A program made the position numbers and the translations under genes. The notes below the pieces were generated by a model. That model had not been told where the DNA came from. It was given only the letters and a program-made list of their open reading frames with translations, and did not search any database. From Nocardia gamkensis NBRC 108242 (GTDB taxonomy: Bacteria; Actinomycetota; Actinomycetes; Mycobacteriales; Mycobacteriaceae), in assembly GCF_001612985.1 (NCBI RefSeq), contig NZ_BDBM01000054.1, forward strand, positions 1-55,460: a stretch of DNA of 55,460 bases, read 5' to 3'. The first letter of the stretch is position 1. Each line of letters opens with the position of its first letter. Below are positions 41,157 to 49,489 of the stretch, one piece after another.

Positions 41157-41283
41157 CCCACGCACACGCGGACACCGATCCGCCCCTCGCGACGGGTGAA
41201 CGGCGAACAGCGCTTCGTTGTCGCTGCGCAGGCCGCGGGTCGAGGATGTGTGTATCGGCACGCCAGTGCCTAAGCTCGGGGGT

Positions 41284-42036
41284 GTGCCCGGTAAACGAGA
41301 TATCGCCACTCGACGCGAGTTGGCCGACGCCCCGGCGCCGGGCGATACGCACGGCGGCACCGCGACGATCGCGCCTGTGCTCTCGTCGGTCGCCCAGGAC
41401 TACCTGAAGGTCATCTGGACCGCGCAGGAGTGGTCGCAGGAGAAGGTGACCACCAAATTACTCGCCGAGCGGATCGGCGTGTCGGCCTCCACGGTGTCCG
41501 AAGCCGTCCGCAAACTCGCCGACCAAGGGTTGGTCGAGCATGCCCGCTACGGGGCGATCGCCCTCACCCCCGAGGGCCGCCGCGCCGCCGTCGCGATGGT
41601 GCGCAGGCACCGGCTCATCGAGACGTTCCTGGTCAACGAGCTCGGTTACGGCTGGGACGAAGTGCACGACGAGGCCGAGGTGCTCGAGCACGCGGTCTCC
41701 GAACTGCTGATGGCGCGGATCGACGCCAAGCTCGGATACCCCGATCGCGACCCGCACGGCGATCCGATCCCCTCCGTGGACGGCGCGGTGCCGACCCCGC
41801 CCGCGCGCCAGCTCAGCGACTTCCACGCGGGCGAGACCGGCCGGGTCGCGCGCATCTCCGACGCCGACCCCGACATGCTGCGCTACTTCGACTCCGTCGG
41901 CATCGCGCTGGACACCGCGATCACGGTCGTCGAACGCCGCGACTTCGCGGGCACCATCGCCATCCGCATCGGCGCCACCGACTCGCAGACGGACCTGGGG
42001 CGCCCCGCCGCCGAGGCCATCTGGCTCACCGCCTGA
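41284..42036 (+). CDS. DtxR/MntR-family metal-dependent repressor (SirR-like)
   Basis: About 250 residues from GTG at 41284; earlier starts are possible. SSVAQDYLKVIWTAQEWSQE, ERIGVSASTVSEAVRKLADQ and LVEHARYGAIALTPEGRRAA are the DtxR winged helix. VRRHRLIETFLVNELGYGWD and EVHDEAEVLEHAVSELLMAR carry the metal-binding His/Glu cluster. The C-terminal FeoA/SH3-like part (FHAGETGRVARISDADPDML) is present. It fits the mycobacterial SirR/MntR position after ribF. It senses Mn(II) or Fe(II); targets were not identified here. Confidence 0.9.
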   Translation: MPGKRDIATRRELADAPAPGDTHGGTATIAPVLSSVAQDYLKVIWTAQEWSQEKVTTKLLAERIGVSASTVSEAVRKLADQGLVEHARYGAIALTPEGRRAAVAMVRRHRLIETFLVNELGYGWDEVHDEAEVLEHAVSELLMARIDAKLGYPDRDPHGDPIPSVDGAVPTPPARQLSDFHAGETGRVARISDADPDMLRYFDSVGIALDTAITVVERRDFAGTIAIRIGATDSQTDLGRPAAEAIWLTA

Positions 42037-42064
42037 GCCGGTCCGCTCTGTCGGCACATCCAGT

Positions 42065-42094
42065 AGTGGCCACGCGGCATGCCGCGTGGCCACT
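42065..42094. terminator. Perfect 30-base palindrome, bidirectional terminator
   Basis: Bases 42065-42094 are fully self-complementary (arms starting AGTGGCCACGCGG). Folded, they give a 13-bp stem with a four-base loop. It lies between the convergent DtxR-type gene and the amidase gene. Confidence 0.75.
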
Positions 42095-42099
42095 CGCGT

Positions 42100-43500
42100 T
42101 CAGGAAGCCAGCACGAATTCGGCGTAGCGGGCCACCGCCAGCACCAGGTCGTCCGAGTGACGCGGACCGACGATCTGTAGCCCGACCGGCAGGCCCGCGC
42201 GCGTTGCGCCCGCCGGGATGCTGATCGCGGGCTGCTGGGTGAGATTGAACGGGTAGGTGAACGGCGTCCACTCCGGCCAGCTGCGCAGGCCGCTGCCGGG
42301 CGGCACGTCGTGTCCGGCTTCGAACGCGGGAATCGGCACCGTCGGGGTGATCAGGACGTCGTAGTCGGTGTGGAAAGTGCCCATCGTGATGCCGATTCCG
42401 GCCGCCACGTTGCGCGCGGCGAGATAGTCGACGGCGGTGACGGTCTCACCGCGCTCCCAGACCGCACGCAACCCGGGGTCCACCCGGTCGCGCGTGCCTT
42501 CCGGGAAGCCGGACAGCATGGTGGCCGCGCCGGCCGCCCACAGCAGTTCGAACGCCTCGCGCGGATCCTCGAAGCCCGGATCGGCGGCGCCGACCGTGAG
42601 CTCGGCCTCGGCCAGGCGAGCCACCGCCGCGTCGACGATCGCGACGACCTCGGCGTCCACCTCGGCGTAGCCGAGCGTCGGCGAGTACGCCACGCGCAAT
42701 CCCCGCACGTCGCGCTGCATCTCCGCCCGAAACGCGGTGAGCGTGGGAGCCAGTGCGGTGGGGTCGCGCGGATCCGGCAGCGACAGGATGTCCATCAGCA
42801 GCGCCGCGTCCTCGACGGTGCGCGTCATCGGGCCCGCGTGCGCCAGCGGACCGAACGGGCTGGCCGGGAACAGCGGAATCCGGCCGTAGGTGGGCTTGAA
42901 CCCGACGATGCCGCAGAAGGCGGCCGGGATGCGCACGCTGCCACCGCCGTCCGTGCCCACCGAGACCGGGCCCATGCCCGCGGCGACGGCCGCGGCGCTG
43001 CCGCCGGAGGAGCCGCCCGCCGTGGTGGACGGATCGGCCGGATTGCGGGTGACACCTGCCAGCGGGCTGTCGGTGACCGCCTTCCAGGCGATCTCCGGGG
43101 TGGTGGTCTTGCCGAGGAAGACCATGCCGTCTTCGCGCAGCCGCGCGGCCACCGGGCTGTCCACCGGCCACGGTCCGGCCGGATCGATCGACGTCGACCC
43201 GCGCCGGGTGGGCCAGCCCTCGGTCAGGAACACGTCTTTGATCGAGATCGGCACACCGTCGAGCAGACCGCGGGCGTGACCGGACTGCCAGCGGGCCTCG
43301 GAATCCTTCGCCTGCACCAGGGCGCGATCGGGGTCGACGAGACAGAAGGCGTTGAGCGCGCCGTCGCGGTCGGCGATCGCGCGCAGGATCGCCTCGGTCG
43401 CCTCCACGGGCGACAACGCGCCCGCCGCGTAGGCGGAGACCAGCTCGACCGCGGTCATGGCGGTCGGGTCGGTGGGTTGGTTCTTGTCGGGGTAGCTCAT
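42100..43500 (-). CDS. Amidase (amidase signature family)
   Basis: 466 residues. Ser-cisSer-Lys hydrolase: Lys88 in GVPISIKDVFLTEGW, cis-Ser about 164 in TTAGGSSGGSAAAVAAG and nucleophile Ser188 in VGTDGGGSVRIPAAFCG. Start ATG with AAGGAG at eight bases. It follows the hydroxyacid dehydrogenase by 12 bases and so is part of the left arm of the racemase-type locus. Substrates may be amides, ureides or carbamoyl compounds of a nitrogen-containing metabolite; the exact one is unknown. It ends against a strong terminator. Confidence 0.92.
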   Translation of the reverse strand: MSYPDKNQPTDPTAMTAVELVSAYAAGALSPVEATEAILRAIADRDGALNAFCLVDPDRALVQAKDSEARWQSGHARGLLDGVPISIKDVFLTEGWPTRRGSTSIDPAGPWPVDSPVAARLREDGMVFLGKTTTPEIAWKAVTDSPLAGVTRNPADPSTTAGGSSGGSAAAVAAGMGPVSVGTDGGGSVRIPAAFCGIVGFKPTYGRIPLFPASPFGPLAHAGPMTRTVEDAALLMDILSLPDPRDPTALAPTLTAFRAEMQRDVRGLRVAYSPTLGYAEVDAEVVAIVDAAVARLAEAELTVGAADPGFEDPREAFELLWAAGAATMLSGFPEGTRDRVDPGLRAVWERGETVTAVDYLAARNVAAGIGITMGTFHTDYDVLITPTVPIPAFEAGHDVPPGSGLRSWPEWTPFTYPFNLTQQPAISIPAGATRAGLPVGLQIVGPRHSDDLVLAVARYAEFVLAS

Positions 43501-43512
43501 GGATGGGCTCCT

Positions 43513-44478
43513 TCAGCCGGGCACGTACCCCAGCCTTTTGTCGACCACGTTGTCCAGCGGACGTCCGGCGATCCAGTTGTCGAAGTTCTCGGTGAATGCG
43601 TCGACGATCTCGGTGCGCCATCCGATGAAATCACCGGAGTTGTGCGGGGTGATCCGGACGTTCGGCAGTTCCCACAGGGGGTGATCGGCGGGGAGCGGCT
43701 CGGGGTCCACCACATCGAGCGCCGCCGCGGCGATCGATCCGGTGCGCAGCGCGGCAACGAGATCGTCGGTCACAACGAGTTCCCCACGGCCGACGTTGAC
43801 AAACCTGGCGTGCGGTTTCATCGCGGTGAAGGCGGCGGCGTCGAACATGTTCCTGGTCTGCTCGGTGAGCGGGGCGATCGCGACGACGTAATCGGCACCG
43901 GCCAGTTCGGCATGCAGATCGGTGGCGACCTCGCCGAAATCCGGATCCGCAGCGCGCTCGCGCCTGCCCACCGCGCGCACGGTCATCCCGACCGCGCGCA
44001 GCAACCGGGCGATATGGCGTCCGATCGAGCCGGTGCCGACGATCAGCGCCGTCGCCCCCGCGACTCGTTCGGATTCCCGATGCCGCCACTCGTGCCGCTG
44101 TTGCAGCAGCAGCGAGCCGGACAGGTCCTTGGCGAAACCGAGGATCTGGCCGAGCACGTATTCGGCGATCGCTGCGTCGAAGACGCCTCGGGTGTTGGTC
44201 ACCACCACGTCACTCGCCCGCAATTCGGGAAACATCGCCGGGTCGACGCCGGTCGAGCCCATGTGCACCCATCGCAAGCGGTCGGCGGCATGCCAGGCGC
44301 CGGGCAGCGCCCGCGTACGGAAGTCGTAGACGAACAAGACCTCCGCTCCGCGCAGGGCGTCCGCCAATCCGGGCGCCTCGGTGTACCTGATGGTGGCGCG
44401 GCCTGCTACTCGGTCCATTCGCTCGGCGTCGGGCACACTGTCACTGTGCAGGACGACGACAATCGGGCCCTGTTCCAC
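43513..44478 (-). CDS. D-isomer-specific 2-hydroxyacid dehydrogenase
   Basis: 321 residues from GTG. The NAD(P) loop is IVGTGSIGRHIARLL (148-153 GTGSIG) and the catalytic triad is Arg231 in VNVGRGELVV, Glu260 in DVVDPEPLPADHPL and His279 in ITPHNSG. The His is followed by N rather than W or A, as in glyoxylate-reductase-like members. It would interconvert a 2-oxoacid and a D-2-hydroxyacid. No Shine-Dalgarno sequence is visible; the transcript may be leaderless from the operator interval. It opens the left operon. Confidence 0.9.
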   Translation of the reverse strand: MEQGPIVVVLHSDSVPDAERMDRVAGRATIRYTEAPGLADALRGAEVLFVYDFRTRALPGAWHAADRLRWVHMGSTGVDPAMFPELRASDVVVTNTRGVFDAAIAEYVLGQILGFAKDLSGSLLLQQRHEWRHRESERVAGATALIVGTGSIGRHIARLLRAVGMTVRAVGRRERAADPDFGEVATDLHAELAGADYVVAIAPLTEQTRNMFDAAAFTAMKPHARFVNVGRGELVVTDDLVAALRTGSIAAAALDVVDPEPLPADHPLWELPNVRITPHNSGDFIGWRTEIVDAFTENFDNWIAGRPLDNVVDKRLGYVPG

Positions 44479-44504
44479 ATTGACACACTAAGATCACATC
44501 GTAT

Positions 44505-44518
44505 GATTGTCAACAATC
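44505..44518. promoter_or_regulatory. GATTGT-CA-ACAATC operator candidate
   Basis: Perfect six-base arms with a two-base centre, in the 87-base A+T-rich interval between the divergent dehydrogenase and racemase-type genes. The TTGT...ACAA form matches the general pattern of FadR-subfamily GntR sites, and such a regulator is encoded at the end of the right operon. Control of both arms by that regulator is inferred. Confidence 0.6.
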
Positions 44519-44564
44519 CGATCGTGTTCGGAGGTCGTCCCGGCTGAGCGCGAGAGGGGCCGTA

Positions 44565-45305
44565 GTGGATCTGAGCTTTCCCGACCTCGAGGGGCCTGTG
44601 GCCCAACGAGGCATCGGGATCATCGCACCGTTCGATCTCGCACTCGAACGAGAGCTCTGGCGCTGGGCGCCACTGGATGTGAGTCTGCATCTGGCGCGCA
44701 CCCCCTACGAGCCGGTCCCGGTCTCGCTGGAGATGGCCGAATTGGTGTCCGACGCGGCGCATCTCACCGCGGCCACGCACAACGTGCTGCACGTGGAACC
44801 CGAAGTCGTGGCGTACCTGTGCACGTCGGGCAGTTTCATCAAAGGCCTCGCCTACGAGAAATCGCTACGCGACACCATCTGCCGGGCCGGGGCGCAGGAC
44901 GCGGTCACCACCTCGGGCGCGTTGCTCGAAGCGATCCGCCATCTGGACCTCACCCGGATCTCGGTGCTCACCCCCTACGACGAGATCCTGACCCACCGGC
45001 TGCACGAATTCCTCGCCGAGGCCGGGTGTTCGGTGGTGCGCTCCGACCACCTCGGGCTCGGCGGCGGCATCTGGAAGGTCAGCTACCGCACGATCGCCGA
45101 ACGCATCGTCGGCGCCGACGATCCCGAGGCCCAGGCCGTCTTCGTCAGCTGTACCAACCTGCCGACCTACGACGTGATAGAGCCGCTGGAGAAGGCACTC
45201 GGCAAACCGGTGCTCACCGCCAACCAGCTCACCATGTGGGCCTGTCTCGGCCGGATGAAGCTGCCGATGATGGGTCCCGGCAAGTGGCTGCTCAACGTTT
45301 TCTGA
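44565..45305 (+). CDS. Asp/Glu racemase-fold protein (maleate isomerase/arylmalonate decarboxylase type)
   Basis: 246 residues from GTG behind GAGAGGGG. Two-domain racemase fold with one catalytic cysteine per domain: Cys86 in AYLCTSGSFIKG and Cys196 in FVSCTNLPTYDVIEPLEKAL. VLTPYDEILTHRLHEFL and NQLTMWACLGRM also fit maleate cis-trans isomerases. Those use the two cysteines for cis-trans isomerisation or racemisation. The immediate neighbour is a second, divergent paralogue. The substrate is unknown. Confidence 0.88.
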   Translation: MDLSFPDLEGPVAQRGIGIIAPFDLALERELWRWAPLDVSLHLARTPYEPVPVSLEMAELVSDAAHLTAATHNVLHVEPEVVAYLCTSGSFIKGLAYEKSLRDTICRAGAQDAVTTSGALLEAIRHLDLTRISVLTPYDEILTHRLHEFLAEAGCSVVRSDHLGLGGGIWKVSYRTIAERIVGADDPEAQAVFVSCTNLPTYDVIEPLEKALGKPVLTANQLTMWACLGRMKLPMMGPGKWLLNVF

Positions 45306-45319
45306 AGGAAGAACATCGC

Positions 45320-46051
45320 ATGGACGCACCCACCGTCGGTTTCATCTACCCAGACCACGCCGCCGAGGACGACTACCCGCTCGCGGCGGCGGCGATCGGC
45401 GCGCACCTTCCGGTGGCCCACATCTACGGCACCGATCTGCACGCCGTACCCGAACTGCTCGAGCTGGGCAGCCCCGAGAAACTGCGCCTCGGCGCCTCCT
45501 TGCTCGCCCCGCACCGCCCGGACGCGATCGTGTGGGCCTGCACCTCAGGCAGTTTCGTCTACGGGCCCGAGGGCGCCCGCGACCAGGTGCGCGCGCTGGC
45601 CGAAGTCGCGGGCGTGCCCGCGACCAGCACCAGCATCGCGTTCGCCGACGCCGTGCACGCGCTCGGACTGCGCACCGTCGCCATCGCCGCCAGCTATCCC
45701 GACGAAGTCGCCCGGCTGTTCGTGGAATTCCTCGCCGACGCGGGAATCGACGTCGTCTCGATGTCCAGCGCGGGCATCGACACCGCCGCCGAGGTCGGCA
45801 CCCTCACCCCGGCCCAGGTGCTGCGGCTGGCGGCGGACAACGACCACCCGGATGCGCAGGCGCTGCTCATCCCCGACACCGCGATGCACACCATGGCGGT
45901 GCTGCCGGACCTGGAGGCTACGCTGGGCAAACCGGTGCTCACAGCCAATCAGGTCACCATCTGGGCGGGTCTGCGGCTGGCCGGCGCCGAGCCGGTCGTT
46001 CCCGGCCTCGGCACGTTGTTCGCGGAAAGGCAGATCGATGTCCGTCGTTGA
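45320..46051 (+). CDS. Second Asp/Glu racemase-fold protein lacking the distal cysteine
   Basis: 243 residues, MDAPTVGFIYPDHAAEDDYP. The first cysteine is kept (Cys74 in VWACTSGSFVYG), but at the position of the second, IPDTAMHTMAVLPDLEATLG carries Asp186 where the neighbour has Cys. NQVTIWAGLRLAG matches the same C-terminal motif. With a single cysteine it cannot work by the two-base racemase mechanism and may be a decarboxylase, lyase or one-base isomerase, or part of a heteromer with the upstream protein. AAGGAAGAA precedes the ATG. Confidence 0.85.
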   Translation: MDAPTVGFIYPDHAAEDDYPLAAAAIGAHLPVAHIYGTDLHAVPELLELGSPEKLRLGASLLAPHRPDAIVWACTSGSFVYGPEGARDQVRALAEVAGVPATSTSIAFADAVHALGLRTVAIAASYPDEVARLFVEFLADAGIDVVSMSSAGIDTAAEVGTLTPAQVLRLAADNDHPDAQALLIPDTAMHTMAVLPDLEATLGKPVLTANQVTIWAGLRLAGAEPVVPGLGTLFAERQIDVRR

Positions 46052-46703
46052 TTTCGAGCCGGTGAATCGGCAGTCGACCGCGGAGATGATCGCCGATCGG
46101 CTCCGCGAGGCGATCATGCGCGGCAGTCTCGCGCCCGGCTCGCAGCTCGGCGAAGCCGACCTGGCCGCGCAATTCGCGGTCTCCCGCGGGCCGGTGCGCG
46201 AGGCGATGCAGCGTCTGGTGTCCGAGGGCCTGCTGCACAGCATCCGCCACCGCGGCATCTTCGTCATCGAACTGAGCCTCGACGACGTCGTCGACATCTA
46301 CCGCGCCAGGACGGCGCTGGAGGGCGGCGCGCTGGATCTGATCCTGCACAGCCGCCGCGCGATCGCCTACGAGGCGCTCGGGGCCAGCGTCGAGGAGATG
46401 GTCACCTGCGCCGAACGCGGTGACGCCGTGGGGGTGTCCGAGGCCGACCAGGCCTTCCACGAGGCGCTGGTGGAGAGCGCCGCCAGTCCCCGGCTGGTAC
46501 GCGCGGCCCGCACCCTGCTGATCGAGACGCGAATGTGCCTGGGCGCCTTGCAGACCACCTACCCGGACCTGCGGGAACAGGCCCGGGAACACGTCGACCT
46601 GCGCGAGGCGATCGGCACCGCCGACCCCGCGCGCGCCCGGGCCCTGCTCGTGGAGCACATGGACGACGCCGTGCAGCGCCTGCGCCACCAGATCGGCGGC
46701 TAG
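46038..46703 (+). CDS. GntR family regulator, FadR subfamily
   Basis: 221 residues, MSVVDFEPVNRQSTAEMIAD. The winged helix has RLREAIMRGSLAPGSQLGEA, DLAAQFAVSRGPVREAMQRL and LVSEGLLHSIRHRGIFVIEL. The FCD ligand domain has VDIYRARTALEGGALDLIL, ADQAFHEALVESAASPRLVR and EHVDLREAIGTADPARARAL, with the His/Asp metal site. It overlaps the preceding gene by 14 bases and ends the right operon. It probably senses an intermediate of the locus and binds 44505-44518. Confidence 0.92.
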   Translation: MSVVDFEPVNRQSTAEMIADRLREAIMRGSLAPGSQLGEADLAAQFAVSRGPVREAMQRLVSEGLLHSIRHRGIFVIELSLDDVVDIYRARTALEGGALDLILHSRRAIAYEALGASVEEMVTCAERGDAVGVSEADQAFHEALVESAASPRLVRAARTLLIETRMCLGALQTTYPDLREQAREHVDLREAIGTADPARARALLVEHMDDAVQRLRHQIGG

Positions 46704-46845
46704 ACCCGGCATCACGTCCGCCACCTTCGCCGCCGTTACCCGCCCACGGCCGCCGCAGGCGACCAGCCCACACTGTACGGATTCTCCTGAGCGACAGGGC
46801 TTACCGGAACCGCGCCGGGATCTGTCGATACGACACCGGCATGGA

Positions 46846-47745
46846 TCAAAGGTTGGCCGGACGGACGACCATCACCGAGGACGCGCGATTACCGGACTCC
46901 CGCAGCAGGGCGATGGCGCGGCCTGCCGGGTCGATGGCGGCATAGACGCCGGAAAGCCCGGCCGGGGCGAGCCAGCGGCCGTTGCGCAGGTCGTCGGCTT
47001 GCGTATCGTCGATGTCCCGGTGCGGGAAGGCGGTCCGGACCGCGGCGTCCATGTCGAGGCTCAGCGGCGGCGCGCCTGATTCCGCGGCGGCGGCCAGCTC
47101 GTCCAGGGTGCGGGCGTGCTCGAGGGTGAACGGCCCGACCCTGGTTCGGCGCAACGCGGTCAGGTGGCCGCCGACGCCCAGCGCTGCGCCGAGATCGCGG
47201 GCCAGTGCCCGCACATAGGTGCCCGAGGAGCATTCGACCACCACGTCCAGGTCGGCGAAATCGCCGAGATCGCGCCGGGCGAGCACGTCGAACCGCGACA
47301 CCGTGACGGGGCGGGCGGCCAGCTGCACGTCTTCGCCCGCGCGGTGGCGGGCGTAGGCGCGCTCACCGTTCACCTTGATCGCGCTCACCGTGGCAGGCAC
47401 CTGGTCGATGTTCCCGGTGAGTTCGGCTGTGCACGCGGCGATGTCGTCGTCGGTGAGGTGAACGGACGAGGTGGTCGTGAGCACCTCGCCCTCGGCGTCG
47501 TCGGTGCTGGTCGACTGCCCGAGCCGGATGGTCGCGGTGTACGCCTTGGTCGTGAGGGTGAGCAGGCCGAGCAGTTTGGTCGCGCGCTCCACACCGAGCA
47601 CGAGCACACCGGTCGCCATCGGGTCGAGGGTTCCTGCGTGGCCGATCTTCTTGGTGCGCAGCAGCTTCCGGCATTTCGCGACGACGTCGTGGCTGGTCCA
47701 GCCGCCGGCCTTGTCGATGACGAGCAGCCCACCGAGTCCGTCCAT
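46846..47745 (-). CDS. truB: tRNA pseudouridine(55) synthase
   Basis: 299 residues, MDGLGGLLVIDKAGGWTSHD. The catalytic Asp41 lies in KIGHAGTLDPMATGVL. KAYTATIRLGQSTSTDDAEG, VECSSGTYVRALARDLGAAL and GHLTALRRTRVGPFTLEHAR complete the family pattern. It modifies U55 in the T loop of tRNAs. The stop of the npt gene and this start share a base (TGATG), so the genes are coupled. The C-terminal part has an actinobacterial RNA-binding-like tail. Confidence 0.96.
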   Translation of the reverse strand: MDGLGGLLVIDKAGGWTSHDVVAKCRKLLRTKKIGHAGTLDPMATGVLVLGVERATKLLGLLTLTTKAYTATIRLGQSTSTDDAEGEVLTTTSSVHLTDDDIAACTAELTGNIDQVPATVSAIKVNGERAYARHRAGEDVQLAARPVTVSRFDVLARRDLGDFADLDVVVECSSGTYVRALARDLGAALGVGGHLTALRRTRVGPFTLEHARTLDELAAAAESGAPPLSLDMDAAVRTAFPHRDIDDTQADDLRNGRWLAPAGLSGVYAAIDPAGRAIALLRESGNRASSVMVVRPANL

Positions 47746-48413
47746 CAGACGTGCGCGATCGCGGTCAGGATGTACCCGTCGGTGATCAGCCAACGGCCGT
47801 CGAACGAGTGCAGCGGCGGCCCACCGTCGGTGGTCTGCCCCGGCACCAGCAATTCGGTCCGGAAACTGCCGCGCCCGGAATCGGCGGAGCTGTCCTCGAT
47901 CTCGAAGGTGATGTGCGCGTCCTCGAAGCCCAGCCAGCGCACCGTCAGGGGGAACCACGCCTTGTAGGTGGCTTCTTTGGCGCAGAACAGCAACCGGTCC
48001 AAATGCAGCTCAGAATCGGTGGTCTTCAGCCATTCCCGCTCCTGGGGCAGACTGACCGAGTCCAGCACACCGTCCGGCAACGTGGCGTGCGGCTCGGCGT
48101 CGATGCCGATGGAACGGAACCGCAGCTTGTGGCCCAGCGCGGCGGCCTGGTAGCCGTCACAGTGGGTCAGGCTGCCGACGATCCCGCGCGGAAAGACCGG
48201 AGCGCCGCGCTCGCCTTTGCCGATGGCGACCGGCGGCTCGCCGAGCTGCGTAAGCGCCAGCCGGGCGCAGTGCCGCGCGCCGATGAAGTCACGGCGCCGC
48301 TTTTCCACCGACTTGGCGATCAGATGCTCCTCCGCTGGATGCGGCCGCAGATCCTCCGGGTACGCCAGCAGCTCGGCCGAGGCCACCCCCGTGGGCAGAA
48401 TGTTCTCGATCAT
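47745..48413 (-). CDS. npt: 4'-Phosphopantetheinyl transferase (Npt/PptT type)
   Basis: 222 residues, MIENILPTGVASAELLAYPE. SVEKRRRDFIGARHCARLAL, GKGERGAPVFPRGIVGSLTH, FRSIGIDAEPHATLPDGVLD and FCAKEATYKAWFPLTVRWLG match, from memory, the Nocardia Npt and mycobacterial PptT sequences almost throughout. The Mg/CoA residues are Asp in GIDAE and Glu in AKEATYK. It activates carrier proteins of polyketide, non-ribosomal peptide and mycolate pathways. A preceding ATG gives one extra Met. It is translationally coupled to truB. Confidence 0.95.
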   Translation of the reverse strand: MIENILPTGVASAELLAYPEDLRPHPAEEHLIAKSVEKRRRDFIGARHCARLALTQLGEPPVAIGKGERGAPVFPRGIVGSLTHCDGYQAAALGHKLRFRSIGIDAEPHATLPDGVLDSVSLPQEREWLKTTDSELHLDRLLFCAKEATYKAWFPLTVRWLGFEDAHITFEIEDSSADSGRGSFRTELLVPGQTTDGGPPLHSFDGRWLITDGYILTAIAHV

Positions 48414-48471
48414 CATCGACGAGCGTAGTCGAGCCCCACCGGACGGGATCGCAGCGCCATGTGCCGCGCGA

Positions 48472-49431
48472 CTATGCCAGTCCGCGCCGCTGCTGCGCTT
48501 TGCTGCGCATCTCCGCGGCGGCGGCTTCCATCTCGGGAGTCACCTGGAAGTGCCCGCCCCACTTGTTCAACGTGCCCGGCGGGTACTGCGGGGTCGGCAG
48601 GATCTGGCGCAGCAACCGCTCGGGCAGGCCACGGCGCTGCCATTCGCGCGGGTAGCCCAGCGAGACCTCCTCGAACCGGACGCCGTCGTAGTGCGAGGTG
48701 CGCGGGATGTGCAGGTGGCCGTAGACCGAGCACACCACGTTGTAGCGGGTGTGCCAGTCCGCGGTCAGCTCGGTGCCGCACCACAGCGCGAACTCGGGGT
48801 AGAACAGCACATCGGTCGGCTGCCGGACCAGGGGGAAGTGGTTGATCAGGACGACCGGGGTATCGGGGGCGAGCGCGTCGAGCTTGCGCTTGGTCACCTG
48901 CACCCGGGCGTGGCACCACGCGTCCCTGGTCAGATACGGCTCCGGCGAGAGCAGGAATTCGTCGGTCGCCACCACGTTGCGCTCGCGGGCGATCGCCAGA
49001 CCCTCCGCCTTGGTGGTGGCTCCCTCCGGCAGGAACGAGTAGTCGTACAGCAGGAACATCGGCGCCAGCGTGACCGCGCCGCCGTGCTCCTCGGCGCCCG
49101 CGCCCCGCCATACCGGAAAGGGGTCCTCCGGCGTGAGGACGTCGAGGTCACGGCACATCGACACCAAGTAGTCGTAGCGTGCCACCCCGGACATCTGCAC
49201 CGGATCCTTGGCCGTCGTCCACAGCTCGTGATTGCCCGGCACCCAGATCACCTTGGCGAAGCGGCGGCGCAGCAGCTCCAGCGCCCACCGGATGTCCTCG
49301 GTCTTCTCCCCCACGTCGCCGGCCACGATGAGCCAGTCCTCCGGCGAGTCCGCCTTGATCTGCTCGACGACCGGCCGATTCCCCTGGTGCCCGACATGAA
49401 TGTCGCTCACCGCCATCAACTTGGGTATCAC
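48472..49431 (-). CDS. Calcineurin-like metallophosphoesterase
   Basis: 319 residues. Metal-binding motifs in order: AVSDIHVGHQGN, IVAGDVGEKTED, WVPGNHELW, VVLINHFPLVRQ and VYGHLHIPRTSHYDG. It matches the conserved gene beside pptT in mycobacteria (Rv2795c as I recall), sometimes named PptH, which hydrolyses phosphopantetheine from carrier protein. That role is an inference from synteny. The GTG near 49431 follows AAGG; an ATG-containing longer frame starts at 49470. Confidence 0.9.
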   Translation of the reverse strand: MIPKLMAVSDIHVGHQGNRPVVEQIKADSPEDWLIVAGDVGEKTEDIRWALELLRRRFAKVIWVPGNHELWTTAKDPVQMSGVARYDYLVSMCRDLDVLTPEDPFPVWRGAGAEEHGGAVTLAPMFLLYDYSFLPEGATTKAEGLAIARERNVVATDEFLLSPEPYLTRDAWCHARVQVTKRKLDALAPDTPVVLINHFPLVRQPTDVLFYPEFALWCGTELTADWHTRYNVVCSVYGHLHIPRTSHYDGVRFEEVSLGYPREWQRRGLPERLLRQILPTPQYPPGTLNKWGGHFQVTPEMEAAAAEMRSKAQQRRGLA

Positions 49432-49489
49432 CACACCTACCTTGGCACATCCGTCCGGATTCGCGCGCACCGACCGAGCCGGGTGTCGG

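Noticed and set aside
42310..44547. 745-residue open frame opposite the amidase and dehydrogenase genes
   Set aside because: Covers two conserved genes in antisense and shows only Arg/Gly/Asp/His-rich sequence.
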